DNA from: Spirosoma sp. | GTDB taxonomy: Bacteria; Bacteroidota; Bacteroidia; Cytophagales; Spirosomataceae | Assembly (NCBI RefSeq): GCF_026391055.1 | Contig: NZ_JAPLET010000020.1 | Span: forward strand, 124,001-188,000 | Reading direction: 5' to 3' | DNA length: 64,000 bases | Shown: one piece after another, positions 50,764 to 60,422 of the stretch | How the letters are laid out: every line of letters starts with the position of its first letter | Numbering within the stretch: the stretch's first letter is position 1 | The notes under the pieces: generated by a model | What the model was told of the DNA's origin: nothing | The model's input: the letters and a program-made list of their open reading frames with translations, nothing else | The model's database searches: none | Translations under genes and position numbers: made by a program

Positions 50764-51834
50764 TTGGCGGGTTTTCGTGCGAAAAGGTTTACTTTTGCTC
50801 AGTTTGACACTGTTCCAACTCCATTTGTTTTGTTGAATCCACAGATTTCTATTGTTGCTCCATTGTACAACGAAACCGAGTCGTTTCCGCGTCTTATAGA
50901 ACGGTTAAATGCCGTGATGGACACATCTCTTCTTGCAATCGAAGTGGTCTTGATTGATGATGGGAGTCGCGATAATACGGCTGTTTTAATGCAACAACTT
51001 GCCCTGACTGATAGCCGGTATCACTGTGTTTTTTTATCGAGAAATTACGGGCATCAGATCGCCTTGTCGGCGGGGATCGCTGCTGCCTGCGGCAGCGAAG
51101 CCCTTTTTATAATAGACGGCGATTTGCAGGATCCCCCCGAACTGCTCACCAAATTTTTTGAGAAGTACCAGGAGGGCTATGATGTCGTGTACGCAGTGCG
51201 GAAAAAACGGAAGGAAAACTGGTTCAAGCGGATCGCCTATGCGTCGTTCTACCGGCTAATCCGGTCTATTTCGTACGTAAATATGCCGCTGGATAGTGGC
51301 GATTTCTCGCTTATTAGCCGCCGGGTGGCGGATGTGTTGAAGCAAATGCCGGAAGAAAGCCGGTTTATCCGCGGGATGCGTAGCTGGATTGGCTTCCGCC
51401 AGATAGGCATCGAATACGAACGGGATGCCCGACTGGCCGGCGAATCGAAATATTCATTCGATATGTTGAAACGGCTGGCTTATAATGGCATCTTCAATTT
51501 TAGTGAATTTCCGATCAAGATCATCACCCGCCTGGGTATGCTGACCATTGGTATTGCCGTCATCTACCTTATCCAGACACTAATCAAGCGATTTGTCTAC
51601 CATGATGTACCACAGGGGTTTACAGCCCTTTTGTTCGTCATAGTACTGTTTAGTGGTGTGCAGCTTATTGCACTGGGACTGATTGGTGAGTACGTTTTAC
51701 GGATCTTTTTTCAGTCAAAAGGCAGGCCCCTCTACGTGGTTAGGGACATCATCCGGCATCAGAAACGCCAACCTCTGACGGGACTGTACCCGCCCGGACC
51801 TTCGGGTACGACGCCCCCACAGTCTTCGTTGTAA
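50764..51834 (+). CDS. GT2 glycosyltransferase with two C-terminal helices (GtrB/DPM1-like)
   Basis: A GtrB-type polyprenyl-phosphate glycosyltransferase of up to 356 residues. Motifs are ISIVAPLYNETESFPRL, VVLIDDGSRDNT, LSRNYGHQIALSAG, IDGDLQDPPEL (DxD) and DSGDFSLISRRV. Two C-terminal helices (GMLTIGIAVIYLIQ, LLFVIVLFSGVQLIALG) precede a tail, as in GtrB. The start is uncertain. No ATG is available; a TTG at 50764 gives 356 residues, while TTGs at 50830 or 50833 would begin close to the conserved first strand, as in most homologues. It forms a run with two other GT2 genes. Confidence 0.88.
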   Translation: MAGFRAKRFTFAQFDTVPTPFVLLNPQISIVAPLYNETESFPRLIERLNAVMDTSLLAIEVVLIDDGSRDNTAVLMQQLALTDSRYHCVFLSRNYGHQIALSAGIAAACGSEALFIIDGDLQDPPELLTKFFEKYQEGYDVVYAVRKKRKENWFKRIAYASFYRLIRSISYVNMPLDSGDFSLISRRVADVLKQMPEESRFIRGMRSWIGFRQIGIEYERDARLAGESKYSFDMLKRLAYNGIFNFSEFPIKIITRLGMLTIGIAVIYLIQTLIKRFVYHDVPQGFTALLFVIVLFSGVQLIALGLIGEYVLRIFFQSKGRPLYVVRDIIRHQKRQPLTGLYPPGPSGTTPPQSSL

Positions 51835-51865
51835 TTCAGTAATCATTGTTAGGAACCCGATACCA

Positions 51866-52834
51866 TTGGATAAAACGCTAGCCAACTATCCCGACCGCAT
51901 CAATGTCGTCATTCCTTTGTTTAATGACTGGCAGGCTCTTGGACTTTTATTAGAGCGTATTCAGGCGGTAAACGAAGCAACGTTAGTCAGCCGAATGAAC
52001 TTTCTGATCGTGGATGATTGCTCCTCTACAAACTATACTGCCTTGCCAGCCGGTATTGGACAGTCGCTTTCTATCCTGCGGTTATTCCGGAATGTTGGCC
52101 ATCAGAAAGCCATTGCACTGGGGCTTTCGCATTTGGCTTCCCTACCGGAGCAGTACCCAACAATTGTCATGGATTCGGACGGGGAAGACCGGCCCGAAGA
52201 TATTCCAGAGCTTATAAAAACCGGGCTGAATAGTCCAAATCGGATTGTGTTCGCCCACCGGGCCAAACGGCACGAGAGTCTGATTTTTCGTCTGTTCTAT
52301 GAAGTGTACAAACGGGTATTTCAACTGCTCACCGGTAAAGTAATTACGTTTGGTAATTTCAGCCTTGTTCCAGCGCAGCAGTTGCGGAAGCTAACGCATG
52401 TGTCCGAGATCTGGAATAACTACCCTGGTGGTGTTATCCGCTCTCGCTTGCCCTATACGGCTGTCCCGCTGGAACGGGGACGACGACTGGCGGGCGAATC
52501 CAAAATGAATTTTGTTTCGCTTGTGTTGCATGGCCTGAGTGCCGTTTCGGTGCTTATGGACACCACCGCCGTACGGCTGGCATTGTTTTGTGTCATTATG
52601 GTCGTAGTATCGGTGTTCGGTATTGGGGTAGTGGTGGCCTTGCGTTTATTCACCGATACGGCGGTGCCGGGCTGGGCCAGTTATCTGGTATTTTCTTTCC
52701 TGATTGTTATTTTACAGGCTTTCCTGATTTCGCTGTTGCTGGTATTCATCATTCTGTCTTACCGTACGCAGCCTCAGTTTATCCCGGCACGCCAGTTTCA
52801 GGATTTTGTCGAGAAGGTCGAGAAGGTATATTAA
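51866..52834 (+). CDS. GT2 glycosyltransferase, divergent GtrB-like
   Basis: A 322-residue protein with a probable TTG start (no ATG is near). It shows INVVIPLFNDWQALG, FLIVDDCSST, RNVGHQKAIALGL, VMDSDGEDRPED (DxD) and FGNFSLVP. Two C-terminal membrane helices (LALFCVIMVVVSVFGIG, YLVFSFLIVILQAFLIS) match the GtrB layout. It is more divergent than the preceding GT2. A low-complexity inverted repeat separates it from the MBOAT gene. Confidence 0.85.
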   Translation: MDKTLANYPDRINVVIPLFNDWQALGLLLERIQAVNEATLVSRMNFLIVDDCSSTNYTALPAGIGQSLSILRLFRNVGHQKAIALGLSHLASLPEQYPTIVMDSDGEDRPEDIPELIKTGLNSPNRIVFAHRAKRHESLIFRLFYEVYKRVFQLLTGKVITFGNFSLVPAQQLRKLTHVSEIWNNYPGGVIRSRLPYTAVPLERGRRLAGESKMNFVSLVLHGLSAVSVLMDTTAVRLALFCVIMVVVSVFGIGVVVALRLFTDTAVPGWASYLVFSFLIVILQAFLISLLLVFIILSYRTQPQFIPARQFQDFVEKVEKVY

Positions 52835-52847
52835 CGGAGTCGAAGAT

Positions 52848-52974
52848 AGTCAGTAAGCCAATAAGTTAGTAAGTGCGGAAGCACAGAACATCTCGCTGGT
52901 CTGCCGACCGTCTGCGGTTGCGCGAGTCCGTCCGGTGCGGTCAGCCACTTACCAACTAAAAAGACTTACTGACT
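52848..52974. repeat. Large inverted repeat of AGTCAGTAAG type
   Basis: Outer arms AGTCAGTAAG (52848-52857) and CTTACTGACT (52965-52974) are perfect. Inner parts with TTAGTAAGTG and CACTTACCAACT are near-complementary. A GC-rich centre contains GCGGTTGCGCG. It lies between the GT2 and MBOAT genes and uses the same words as the element at 19031-19091. Confidence 0.8.
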
Positions 52975-53003
52975 GGCTCCCCCGACTTACCACGTATTTA
53001 ACC

Positions 53004-54536
53004 ATGCTTTTTAATTCACTACAGTTTTTACTTTTTTTTACGGTCGTTACTCTTAGCTATTTCAGTCTGAAGTGGCAGGGGCGGTGGATATTGTTGCTGG
53101 TGGCCAGTTGCTACTTCTACATGGTTTTCCAGCCCGCTTATATCCTCATTCTTTTTCTCACCATTGTAATCGACTACATGGCCGGAATCTGGATTGAAAA
53201 AGCAACTGGCAAATCCCGGCGCTGGCTGCTGATTCTGTCGCTGATTTCAAACCTTGGAATTCTGGCCTTCTTTAAATACCTCGGCTTTTTTACCGAAAAC
53301 ATTTCCCTGCTTTTTGAGAAGCTAAGCATGCCCGGCGTTGCCGAATCAGTTACGGAACAGGTAAACCGGGTGTTTGTAAAAGTACTGCATGTGTTCGGGC
53401 AAAGCGGTATTTCGTCGTACAAAGACAACATGAGCATTCTGCCCATTGGGTTGTCGTTCCATACGTTTCAGGCCATGAGTTACACCATAGAAGTGTACCG
53501 GGGCAATCAGAAAGCCGAAAGACACTTTGGCATCTACGCGTTGTACGTCATGTTTTACCCGCAACTCGTAGCGGGGCCTATCGAACGACCGCAGAATGTG
53601 CTCTGGCAATTTCATGATTATTTCAAATACGATGTCGAGAAGGTAAAGGCAGGCCTGATGCAGATGGCGTTCGGGCTTTTCAAGAAACTTGTCATTGCCG
53701 ACCGACTGGCTATACTCGTTGACCATGCCTACGCCGATCCGGCACAGCAGAATGGTCTGACGCTGTTAATGGCCACCTTCTTTTATACATTCCAGATCTA
53801 CTGCGACTTTTCGGGCTATTCTGATGTCGCCATTGGAGCTGCGCGGGTTATGGGTTTCACTCTGATGGATAACTTCAAAACGCCATACATTGCCCAATCC
53901 ATCTCCGAGTTCTGGCGTAGGTGGCACATCTCGCTCTCAACCTGGTTTCGCGACTATCTGTACATTCCGCTCGGCGGCAACCGGAAAGGGGAAGTCCGGC
54001 AGTACATCAACATGCTCATCGTCTTTCTGGCCAGCGGGCTCTGGCATGGCCCTAACTGGACTTATGTTATTTGGGGTGGCCTAAACGGTCTGTATCAGAT
54101 TCTGGCCGTTTTGCGCGACAAGCTATTAGCAAAGATGGGCTTTTCGCGAACCCCTCCCAGTCTGGTAACCTCGCCGGTGCAGGACAAAGAAAGTCGTAAG
54201 TCGCCCGTACGAGTGGTGATTAATGTGCTGATTACATTCACATTAATCATGCTCACCTGGGTGTTTTTTAGAGCCCGCAACCTGGCCGACGCCTTTCTGA
54301 TTCTGAAGCGAATACCAACGGCATCGTTGAACGATACGATCGATAGCCCACTAAATTCGGTAGAGATGTGGTTTAGTATATTCCTGATCGTGTTCCTGCT
54401 GCTGAAAGAACAGTTTTACCTGACAATCCCAACTCGTAGTACAATCCGATTTGTCATATTGTTTGGGCTGACTACGTTCGTAACGTATCTCTTCGGGGTA
54501 TTTTCGTCCAACCAGTTTATCTACTTCCAGTTTTAA
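53004..54536 (+). CDS. MBOAT-family O-acyltransferase (AlgI/DltB-like)
   Basis: A 510-residue membrane-bound acyltransferase that moves acyl groups, usually acetyl, across the membrane for transfer to a surface polymer. About twelve helices are predicted. The family core shows FHTFQAMSYTIEVYRG, YPQLVAGPIERP, FWRRWHISLSTWFRDYLYIPLGG and the active-site histidine in SGLWHGPNWTYVIWGG. I placed the start at the ATG at 53004, since the longer frame from 52935 runs through the inverted repeat. Most such loci carry an AlgJ/DltD-like or SGNH partner next door; none is present here. It closes the plus-strand surface-glycan run. Confidence 0.92.
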   Translation: MLFNSLQFLLFFTVVTLSYFSLKWQGRWILLLVASCYFYMVFQPAYILILFLTIVIDYMAGIWIEKATGKSRRWLLILSLISNLGILAFFKYLGFFTENISLLFEKLSMPGVAESVTEQVNRVFVKVLHVFGQSGISSYKDNMSILPIGLSFHTFQAMSYTIEVYRGNQKAERHFGIYALYVMFYPQLVAGPIERPQNVLWQFHDYFKYDVEKVKAGLMQMAFGLFKKLVIADRLAILVDHAYADPAQQNGLTLLMATFFYTFQIYCDFSGYSDVAIGAARVMGFTLMDNFKTPYIAQSISEFWRRWHISLSTWFRDYLYIPLGGNRKGEVRQYINMLIVFLASGLWHGPNWTYVIWGGLNGLYQILAVLRDKLLAKMGFSRTPPSLVTSPVQDKESRKSPVRVVINVLITFTLIMLTWVFFRARNLADAFLILKRIPTASLNDTIDSPLNSVEMWFSIFLIVFLLLKEQFYLTIPTRSTIRFVILFGLTTFVTYLFGVFSSNQFIYFQF

Positions 54537-54543
54537 CGAGGTA

Positions 54544-54612
54544 ATAGTAAAAGGGGGTAGTGTAAGCGCTGTATATTCAAGATATGGCGCTTACACTACC
54601 CCCTTTTACTAT
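54544..54612. terminator. Bidirectional terminator between MBOAT and efflux genes
   Basis: 26-bp perfect arms beginning ATAGTAAAAGGGGGTAGTG, around a 17-nt loop. A/T runs at the stem ends provide T tracts for both convergent transcripts. Confidence 0.9.
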
Positions 54613-54623
54613 TTATTCTACCG

Positions 54624-56054
54624 TTACTTCCAGCCTCCACCTAATGCCCGGTACGTATTGACCATGGCATTCAACTGCTGTACTTTCGTTTCAACCAGAT
54701 CGAACCGCGATTCCAGTGCATCGCGTTGGGTCAGCAACACTTCCATGTAATCGGCACGTGCCGATTTGAAAAGCGTATTGGAGATATTGGTCGACTGGAT
54801 GAGCGCATCCACCTGCCGGGCTTTTAAATCATAACTCCTTTGCAGGTTGTTGATATTGGCTATCTGATTCGCTACTTCGATATAGGCATTGAGAATCGTA
54901 CGTTCGTAATTGTAAACGGCCTGAATCTGCTTGGCATTCGCGCTATAGTACAAAGCTTTTATTGAATTCCGGTTGATTAAGGGCCGGGTAAAGCCGCCGA
55001 TCAATGAATACAGAAACGATTCGGGCGTTAACAGAAGCGTTGGTTTATACGAATTGAAGCCTATAGCGGCTGACAGATCCAGCGACGGCAGAAAGTTAGC
55101 TCGTGCTACCTGAACATCTAGCTTGGCCGCTTCCAGCTCCCGCTCGGCCCGTCGGATATCAGGCCGGTTCTGCAACAGCTGCGTTGGAATACCGGCATGC
55201 ATAATCTCGGGTATCAGCGTATTGAAATCCTGCGTAGTCCGTTGAACGGGCTGCGGGAATCGACCCACCAGAAAATTGATGTGGTTCTCGGTTTCCGTGA
55301 TTCGCTGCTGAATGTCGAACTGAAGACTTTGGGTACGGAGCACCTGGGCTTCGAATCGACGTACGGCCAGTTCCGTCACCTTGGCTGATTCTTTTTCCAG
55401 CCGAACGATGGACAAGGCATTGGTCTGAATGTCAATGTTTCGTTTCACAATATCCAACTGGCTATCGAGTCCCAACAGCTCGTAATACGAGTTGGCGATT
55501 TCGGCAACCAGGTTCGTGACCGTGAAGTTTCTCCCTTCTATAGACGACAAATACCGGATGGCAGCTGCCCGTTTGGCGTTGTGCAGCTTGTTCCAGATAT
55601 CAACCTGCCAGGAGGCATTGGCCGATAACAGAAAATCGGGCAGGGGATTGGGGAAATTATGACCGGGCCGAATTTCGGTGCTCTCTTCAATAGCGCCTGA
55701 TCGGGTGTACCGGCCTACTTTATCGATACCGGCTCCCGCCTGTAAACCCACAAACGGCAGATATTCCCCGGTTCTGGTTCTAATCTCGTTTTGGGCAATC
55801 TGGATCTCCTGCAAGCTGATATTCAGCTCCTGGTTGTTTCCCAAAGCCGTATCAATCAGGGCCGCCAGGTGGGGGTCGGTAAAGAACTCCCGCCAGCTGA
55901 CCTTGCCTGTGTTCAGCGTGTCCTGCCCCGTATTGTAATTGACAGGTACAGTTCTATTTTCGGTTCGGGTAACCAATGCCGGGGTTTTGCATGACGTTAG
56001 CCATAACGTCATGCAGGTAATCCCCAAGCCTATATAAATGCGTGTTTTAAACAT
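54624..56054 (-). CDS. RND efflux outer-membrane lipoprotein (NodT/OprM/TolC family)
   Basis: A 476-residue outer-membrane channel protein. The signal peptide ends in the lipobox WLTSCKTP with Cys22. Two outer-membrane efflux protein repeats follow, with AALIDTALGNNQELNISLQEI, GEYLPFVGLQAG, QNRPDIRRAERELEAAKLDVQVARA and FLPSLDLSAAIGF. It forms the exit duct for the RND pump encoded immediately upstream; its ATG region overlaps the pump stop by eight bases. It is the last gene of the operon, ahead of a strong terminator. Confidence 0.94.
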   Translation of the reverse strand: MFKTRIYIGLGITCMTLWLTSCKTPALVTRTENRTVPVNYNTGQDTLNTGKVSWREFFTDPHLAALIDTALGNNQELNISLQEIQIAQNEIRTRTGEYLPFVGLQAGAGIDKVGRYTRSGAIEESTEIRPGHNFPNPLPDFLLSANASWQVDIWNKLHNAKRAAAIRYLSSIEGRNFTVTNLVAEIANSYYELLGLDSQLDIVKRNIDIQTNALSIVRLEKESAKVTELAVRRFEAQVLRTQSLQFDIQQRITETENHINFLVGRFPQPVQRTTQDFNTLIPEIMHAGIPTQLLQNRPDIRRAERELEAAKLDVQVARANFLPSLDLSAAIGFNSYKPTLLLTPESFLYSLIGGFTRPLINRNSIKALYYSANAKQIQAVYNYERTILNAYIEVANQIANINNLQRSYDLKARQVDALIQSTNISNTLFKSARADYMEVLLTQRDALESRFDLVETKVQQLNAMVNTYRALGGGWK

Positions 56055-59000
56055 GGTTCGTGCTTTCTTCGGTTACAGGAAATTCGTCTAATTGATGGAC
56101 CAGATTTTCGGTCAGCGAATCAGCCTCCTCATCTTTGATCATCTTGCGGCCATCGGCCAGACTACCAAAAATGTAGTACAATCCGGGGATGATGATGACC
56201 CCGAAAATGGTCCCGAATAACATACCTCCCAAGGCCGATGCACCAATGGTACGGTTACCGATAGCGCCTGCACCCGTTGCAATGATCAACGGTATCAAAC
56301 CGGCTACAAAGGCGAACGAGGTCATCAAAATCGGTCGGAAACGGACCCTGGCCCCTTCAATAGCTGCGTTGAGAATCGTTTCGCCCTGCTGCCGTTTCTG
56401 AACAGCGAACTCAACGATCAGTACGGCATTTTTACCCAACAGACCAATGAGCATGATGAGTCCGATCTGCGCATAGATGTTGTTTTCCAGCCCCATCATT
56501 TTCAACACCAGGAACGATCCGAATACCCCAACCGGCAGCGAGAACACCACCGCCAACGGAATGATAAAGCTCTCGTACTGAGCTGCCAGTACAAAGTAGA
56601 CGAAGGCCAGTACGATCAGGAACACATACAGAGCCTCATTTCCCCGAATCGATTCATCGTACGAAAGTCCTTCAAAAGCAATGTCGTAACCTTTGGGCAA
56701 CGTTTTGGCGGCTACTTCCCGGATAGCCGCGATGGCGTCGGCCGTAGTGTAGCCTTTTGCAGGAAGGCCTTGAATAGCAGCCGAGTTGTACAAGTTAAAG
56801 CGGGTGATTTCGTTGGGCCCCTGGCCTTTCTTCAGGTGCATGAAGGCCGAGTAAGGCACCATTTCACCCGCATCGTTCTTGACAAAAAGCTTCAGCAGAT
56901 CGGTTGGAAGGCGCCGGAAACTAGGGTCCGACTGCACGTACACTTTGAAGAACTGGTTGTACTTGATAAACCCTTGTTCGTAAGTACTACCGATCATGAT
57001 GTTGAGGTTATCCATCGCTTTTCCGATAGATACGCCCTTTTGCATAGCCAGCTTGTTGTCGATTTCCAGTTCGTACTGCGGATAGTTGGCCGCAAAGAAG
57101 GTAAACAAGCCTGTAAGCTCTTTCCGCTTGCTTAGGTTCTCCATGAACTGCTTGTTGATCTTGTCAAACTCGCTGTAGTCCGTATCGGTCGTTTTGTCGA
57201 GCAGACGCATCGAGAAACCACCCGACGTACCAAATCCGGGGATTGCCGGTGGCTCGAAGAACTCGACCGTCGCGCCGAGGTTTCTCGACTTCTCTTCCAG
57301 CTCTTCCATGATTTCCTTCACGTTCTTATCACGGTCCGACCAAGTTTTCAGGTTGATCAGGCAGGTACCGGCGTTGGAGCCCCGACCTTCAGTCATGATC
57401 TCATAACCAGCCAGAGACGATACCGATTCAATGCCCGGAACCTCTTCGCAAATTTTCTGGAGCCGTCGGGATACCTCGTTGGTTTTTTCCAGGGTAGAAC
57501 CTGGTGGCGTCTGGATAATTGCATAGATGGTACTCTGGTCCTCGTTCGGAATAAAGCCTGCGGGCAGAATTTTATTTACAACGACAATACCGGCGCAGAA
57601 CCCAATCAGGATGGCGAACGTCACAAATCGGCGGCTAACGATCAATTTTAGCAGGCCTACGTACCAGCCGGTCATTTTATCAAATCCCCGGTTGAAGCTG
57701 TCGAGCGCACGGGTTAGCGGGTTCTTTTTAGGTGGATGTCCATGATGGTTTTTCAACAGCATGGCACACAGTACGGGCGTTAGGGTCAGGGCGATCAGGG
57801 CCGAGATTACAATAGAACTCGCCATCGTAATAGAGAACTGACGATAGAAGGTACCCACCGGACCCGACATGAAGGAAATAGGCAGGAATACCGATACCAT
57901 CACGAGGGTAATAGCGATGATGGCGCCACTAATTTCACCCAACACTTTCTGAACCGCCCGGAAGGGGGTTAAATGCGGCTCTTCTTCCATCTTGGCGTGT
58001 ACCGCTTCCACCACCACAATGGCATCATCAACCACAATACCAATGGCCAGAACCAGCGCAAACAGGGTAATCAGGTTGATGGAAAGCCCAAATGCCTGGA
58101 TGACGAAGAAAGCACCGATCAGCGATACCGGAACCGCAAGGATCGGAATCAGCGTAGACCGCCAGTCGCCCAGGAACAGGAACACAACCAGAGCCACCAG
58201 AATGAACGCGTCGCGAAGGGTGTGAATAACCTGCTCGATCGACGCATCGAGGAAGTTCGACACGTCATAGCTGATTTTGTAGTCAACTCCTGGCGGGAAG
58301 GAGGCTTTCATTACCTCAAGTTTCTCCTTTACTTCGTTGATAACGTCACTGGCATTACTGCCGTAGTTTTGCCGCAACACGATAGCGGCTGAGGCATGAC
58401 CATCCAGGTTGGAATAGATGTCAAAGAACTCGCTGCCTAATTCTACACGGGCAATATCCTTCAGGTGAATGCTTTCGCCGGATGAATTGGCCCTTACAAT
58501 GATTCCTTCGTACTCTTCCGGTTTGTTATAACGGCCTTTATAGGTAAGTACGTATTCCAGCGACTGGGCCGCTATACCGGAGCTTTGACCAATCCGGCCC
58601 GGCCGACCAATGATACTCTGCTCACCGATAGCCTTCATAACCTCTTCGGTAGAGATGTTGTAGGCCCGCATCCGTTCGGGGTTGAGCCAAACGCGCATAG
58701 CATAGCGTCGGCTACCCAATATCTGTGCCCTGGCTACCCCTTTGGTCCGCTGAATTTCAGGGATCATTTTAACGGTAGCATAGTTAAACAGGAATTTTTC
58801 GTCAATACTCTTCTCCTTTGAAAAGAGGTTGACGTACATCAGCATACTGGGTTGAACAGGCGAAATGATAACCCCTTCGCGCTGTACCAGTTCGGGAAGA
58901 AGCGGCATAACCTGGTCGACCCTGGTCTTTACCCTGATAACGGCCGTATTAGGGTCTGTACCCGGCTCAAAAATAATGCGGAGCGTAGCTTCACCGGCGC

Positions 59001-59250
59001 TGGTTGCATCGGTGGCAATGTAGCGCATGTCCTGAACGCCGTTGATGGCCTGCTCCAACGTAATCAACGTCGATTTTACCAGTACGTCGGCACTGGAGCC
59101 GGGATAAGCAATAAATATGTTTACGGTTGTTGGGGCAATATCCGGAAACTGAGAAATAGGTAAGCTCTTGATAGCCAGTACACCTATGAACACGATCATG
59201 ATGGAGATCACGATAGCGAATACAGGTCTACGTATGAATTTATTGAACAT
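56047..59250 (-). CDS. RND-family efflux pump permease (HAE1, AcrB-like)
   Basis: A 1067-residue proton-driven inner-membrane pump. It has the normal length and the twelve-helix plan with two large periplasmic loops. The N terminus reads FIRRPVFAIVISIMIVFIGVLAI. The fourth helix carries GIVVDDAIVVVEAVHAK, with the proton-relay aspartates. LIGLLGKNAVLIVEFA in the tenth-helix area carries the conserved Lys. The substrates are unknown. HAE1-type pumps export hydrophobic drugs, and the metal-type signature was not seen. The adaptor gene lies 25 bp upstream in the operon. Confidence 0.95.
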   Translation of the reverse strand: MFNKFIRRPVFAIVISIMIVFIGVLAIKSLPISQFPDIAPTTVNIFIAYPGSSADVLVKSTLITLEQAINGVQDMRYIATDATSAGEATLRIIFEPGTDPNTAVIRVKTRVDQVMPLLPELVQREGVIISPVQPSMLMYVNLFSKEKSIDEKFLFNYATVKMIPEIQRTKGVARAQILGSRRYAMRVWLNPERMRAYNISTEEVMKAIGEQSIIGRPGRIGQSSGIAAQSLEYVLTYKGRYNKPEEYEGIIVRANSSGESIHLKDIARVELGSEFFDIYSNLDGHASAAIVLRQNYGSNASDVINEVKEKLEVMKASFPPGVDYKISYDVSNFLDASIEQVIHTLRDAFILVALVVFLFLGDWRSTLIPILAVPVSLIGAFFVIQAFGLSINLITLFALVLAIGIVVDDAIVVVEAVHAKMEEEPHLTPFRAVQKVLGEISGAIIAITLVMVSVFLPISFMSGPVGTFYRQFSITMASSIVISALIALTLTPVLCAMLLKNHHGHPPKKNPLTRALDSFNRGFDKMTGWYVGLLKLIVSRRFVTFAILIGFCAGIVVVNKILPAGFIPNEDQSTIYAIIQTPPGSTLEKTNEVSRRLQKICEEVPGIESVSSLAGYEIMTEGRGSNAGTCLINLKTWSDRDKNVKEIMEELEEKSRNLGATVEFFEPPAIPGFGTSGGFSMRLLDKTTDTDYSEFDKINKQFMENLSKRKELTGLFTFFAANYPQYELEIDNKLAMQKGVSIGKAMDNLNIMIGSTYEQGFIKYNQFFKVYVQSDPSFRRLPTDLLKLFVKNDAGEMVPYSAFMHLKKGQGPNEITRFNLYNSAAIQGLPAKGYTTADAIAAIREVAAKTLPKGYDIAFEGLSYDESIRGNEALYVFLIVLAFVYFVLAAQYESFIIPLAVVFSLPVGVFGSFLVLKMMGLENNIYAQIGLIMLIGLLGKNAVLIVEFAVQKRQQGETILNAAIEGARVRFRPILMTSFAFVAGLIPLIIATGAGAIGNRTIGASALGGMLFGTIFGVIIIPGLYYIFGSLADGRKMIKDEEADSLTENLVHQLDEFPVTEESTNHV

Positions 59251-59275
59251 GTCTTCCCTGTTTTAGAATGGTTGA

Positions 59276-60367
59276 TTACTCGGCGTATAGACCCAGATTC
59301 GAGATGACAGAAGCAGGCTGAACGTAGTTGACGTGGATCTTTTCGTTTTCCTTCACCTGACGCAAGCCTTCCAACAGAATTCTGTCGCCTTTGGTCAAAC
59401 CGGACTGAACGACGAAAATGTGCGGCATTTCGGCAGCTATGGCTATTTCTCTCGACCGCACCACATTGTTCTTATCCACCACATATACATATTTCTTCTC
59501 CAGTACTTCGAAAGTGGCTTTCTGCGGGATGATCAGGGCATTTTTGAGTGGTACAGTCATGCGTACACTACCGGTTTCGCCGTGTCTTAGCAGACCTTTA
59601 GGATTTGGGAAGGTAGCCCGGAAGGCAATGTTACCCGTTTCGTTGTTGAAGTCAGCTTCAATGGTTTGCACTTCGCCGGGCTGGTCGAACAGTTCGTTAT
59701 TGGCCATCACCAGTCTTACATGTTTCATGTTGTCGTCGTGGTGGATTTTATAGGCGAGGTATTCGGCTTCCGGCACGTTGAAATACACCCACATTTTGCT
59801 GTTGTCAGACAGGGTTGTCAGCAAATCACCATCATCGACCAGACTTCCCAGTCGTACCTGAAAGTGGTCCATAATGCCACTGAATGGGGCACGTATTTCT
59901 GTAAATTGTAAGTGCGTTTTTGCGAGTGTTACATCGGCGTTAGCCTTATCGAACTTGGCACGGGCCAGTGCGAGCTCGTTTTTAGAAACGATGTTGCTAT
60001 CGGCCAGTCGTTTGGTATTTTGAAATTCGATGCCTACGTAGTTGGCTTCAGCCTGCGATTTCTGCAGTTCGGCATTGTAAACCACGGGCATGATCTGAAA
60101 CATCATCTGCCCCTGCTTTACGTACTGCCCTTCGTCTACAAATATCTTCTGAAGGTAACCTTTTTCAAGCGCCCTTACCTCAATGTGCTGGATAGCATGA
60201 ACCTGACACACGTAGTCTTTGGTAGCCAGGGTATCTTTCTGCAAGGGGCTTGTGACCAGAAATTTAACTTCCTCTTCTTTTTTCTCTTCTGCATTTGATG
60301 AACAGCCTGTCATGCCAAAGAGGGCGAACAGGCCAAACAAGCTCAGGAGAATGTGCGTTTTTTTCAT
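59276..60367 (-). CDS. RND efflux periplasmic adaptor (membrane fusion protein), lipoprotein
   Basis: A 363-residue adaptor that joins the RND pump to the outer-membrane channel. The lipobox is FGMTGCSS near residue 22. The lipoyl-like half appears as EVRALEKGYLQKIFVDEGQYVKQGQMMFQI, and its second half as IRAPFSGIMDHFQVRLGSLVDDGDLLTTL. A helical hairpin lies between them, and a beta-barrel and MP domain follow. It is the second gene of the operon, after a 96-residue membrane protein. Confidence 0.94.
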   Translation of the reverse strand: MKKTHILLSLFGLFALFGMTGCSSNAEEKKEEEVKFLVTSPLQKDTLATKDYVCQVHAIQHIEVRALEKGYLQKIFVDEGQYVKQGQMMFQIMPVVYNAELQKSQAEANYVGIEFQNTKRLADSNIVSKNELALARAKFDKANADVTLAKTHLQFTEIRAPFSGIMDHFQVRLGSLVDDGDLLTTLSDNSKMWVYFNVPEAEYLAYKIHHDDNMKHVRLVMANNELFDQPGEVQTIEADFNNETGNIAFRATFPNPKGLLRHGETGSVRMTVPLKNALIIPQKATFEVLEKKYVYVVDKNNVVRSREIAIAAEMPHIFVVQSGLTKGDRILLEGLRQVKENEKIHVNYVQPASVISNLGLYAE

Positions 60368-60422
60368 ACCGATCTTAATTTTACGAGAATCTATTTGATA
60401 GTGTTTAATGGCTTGGGTACTG

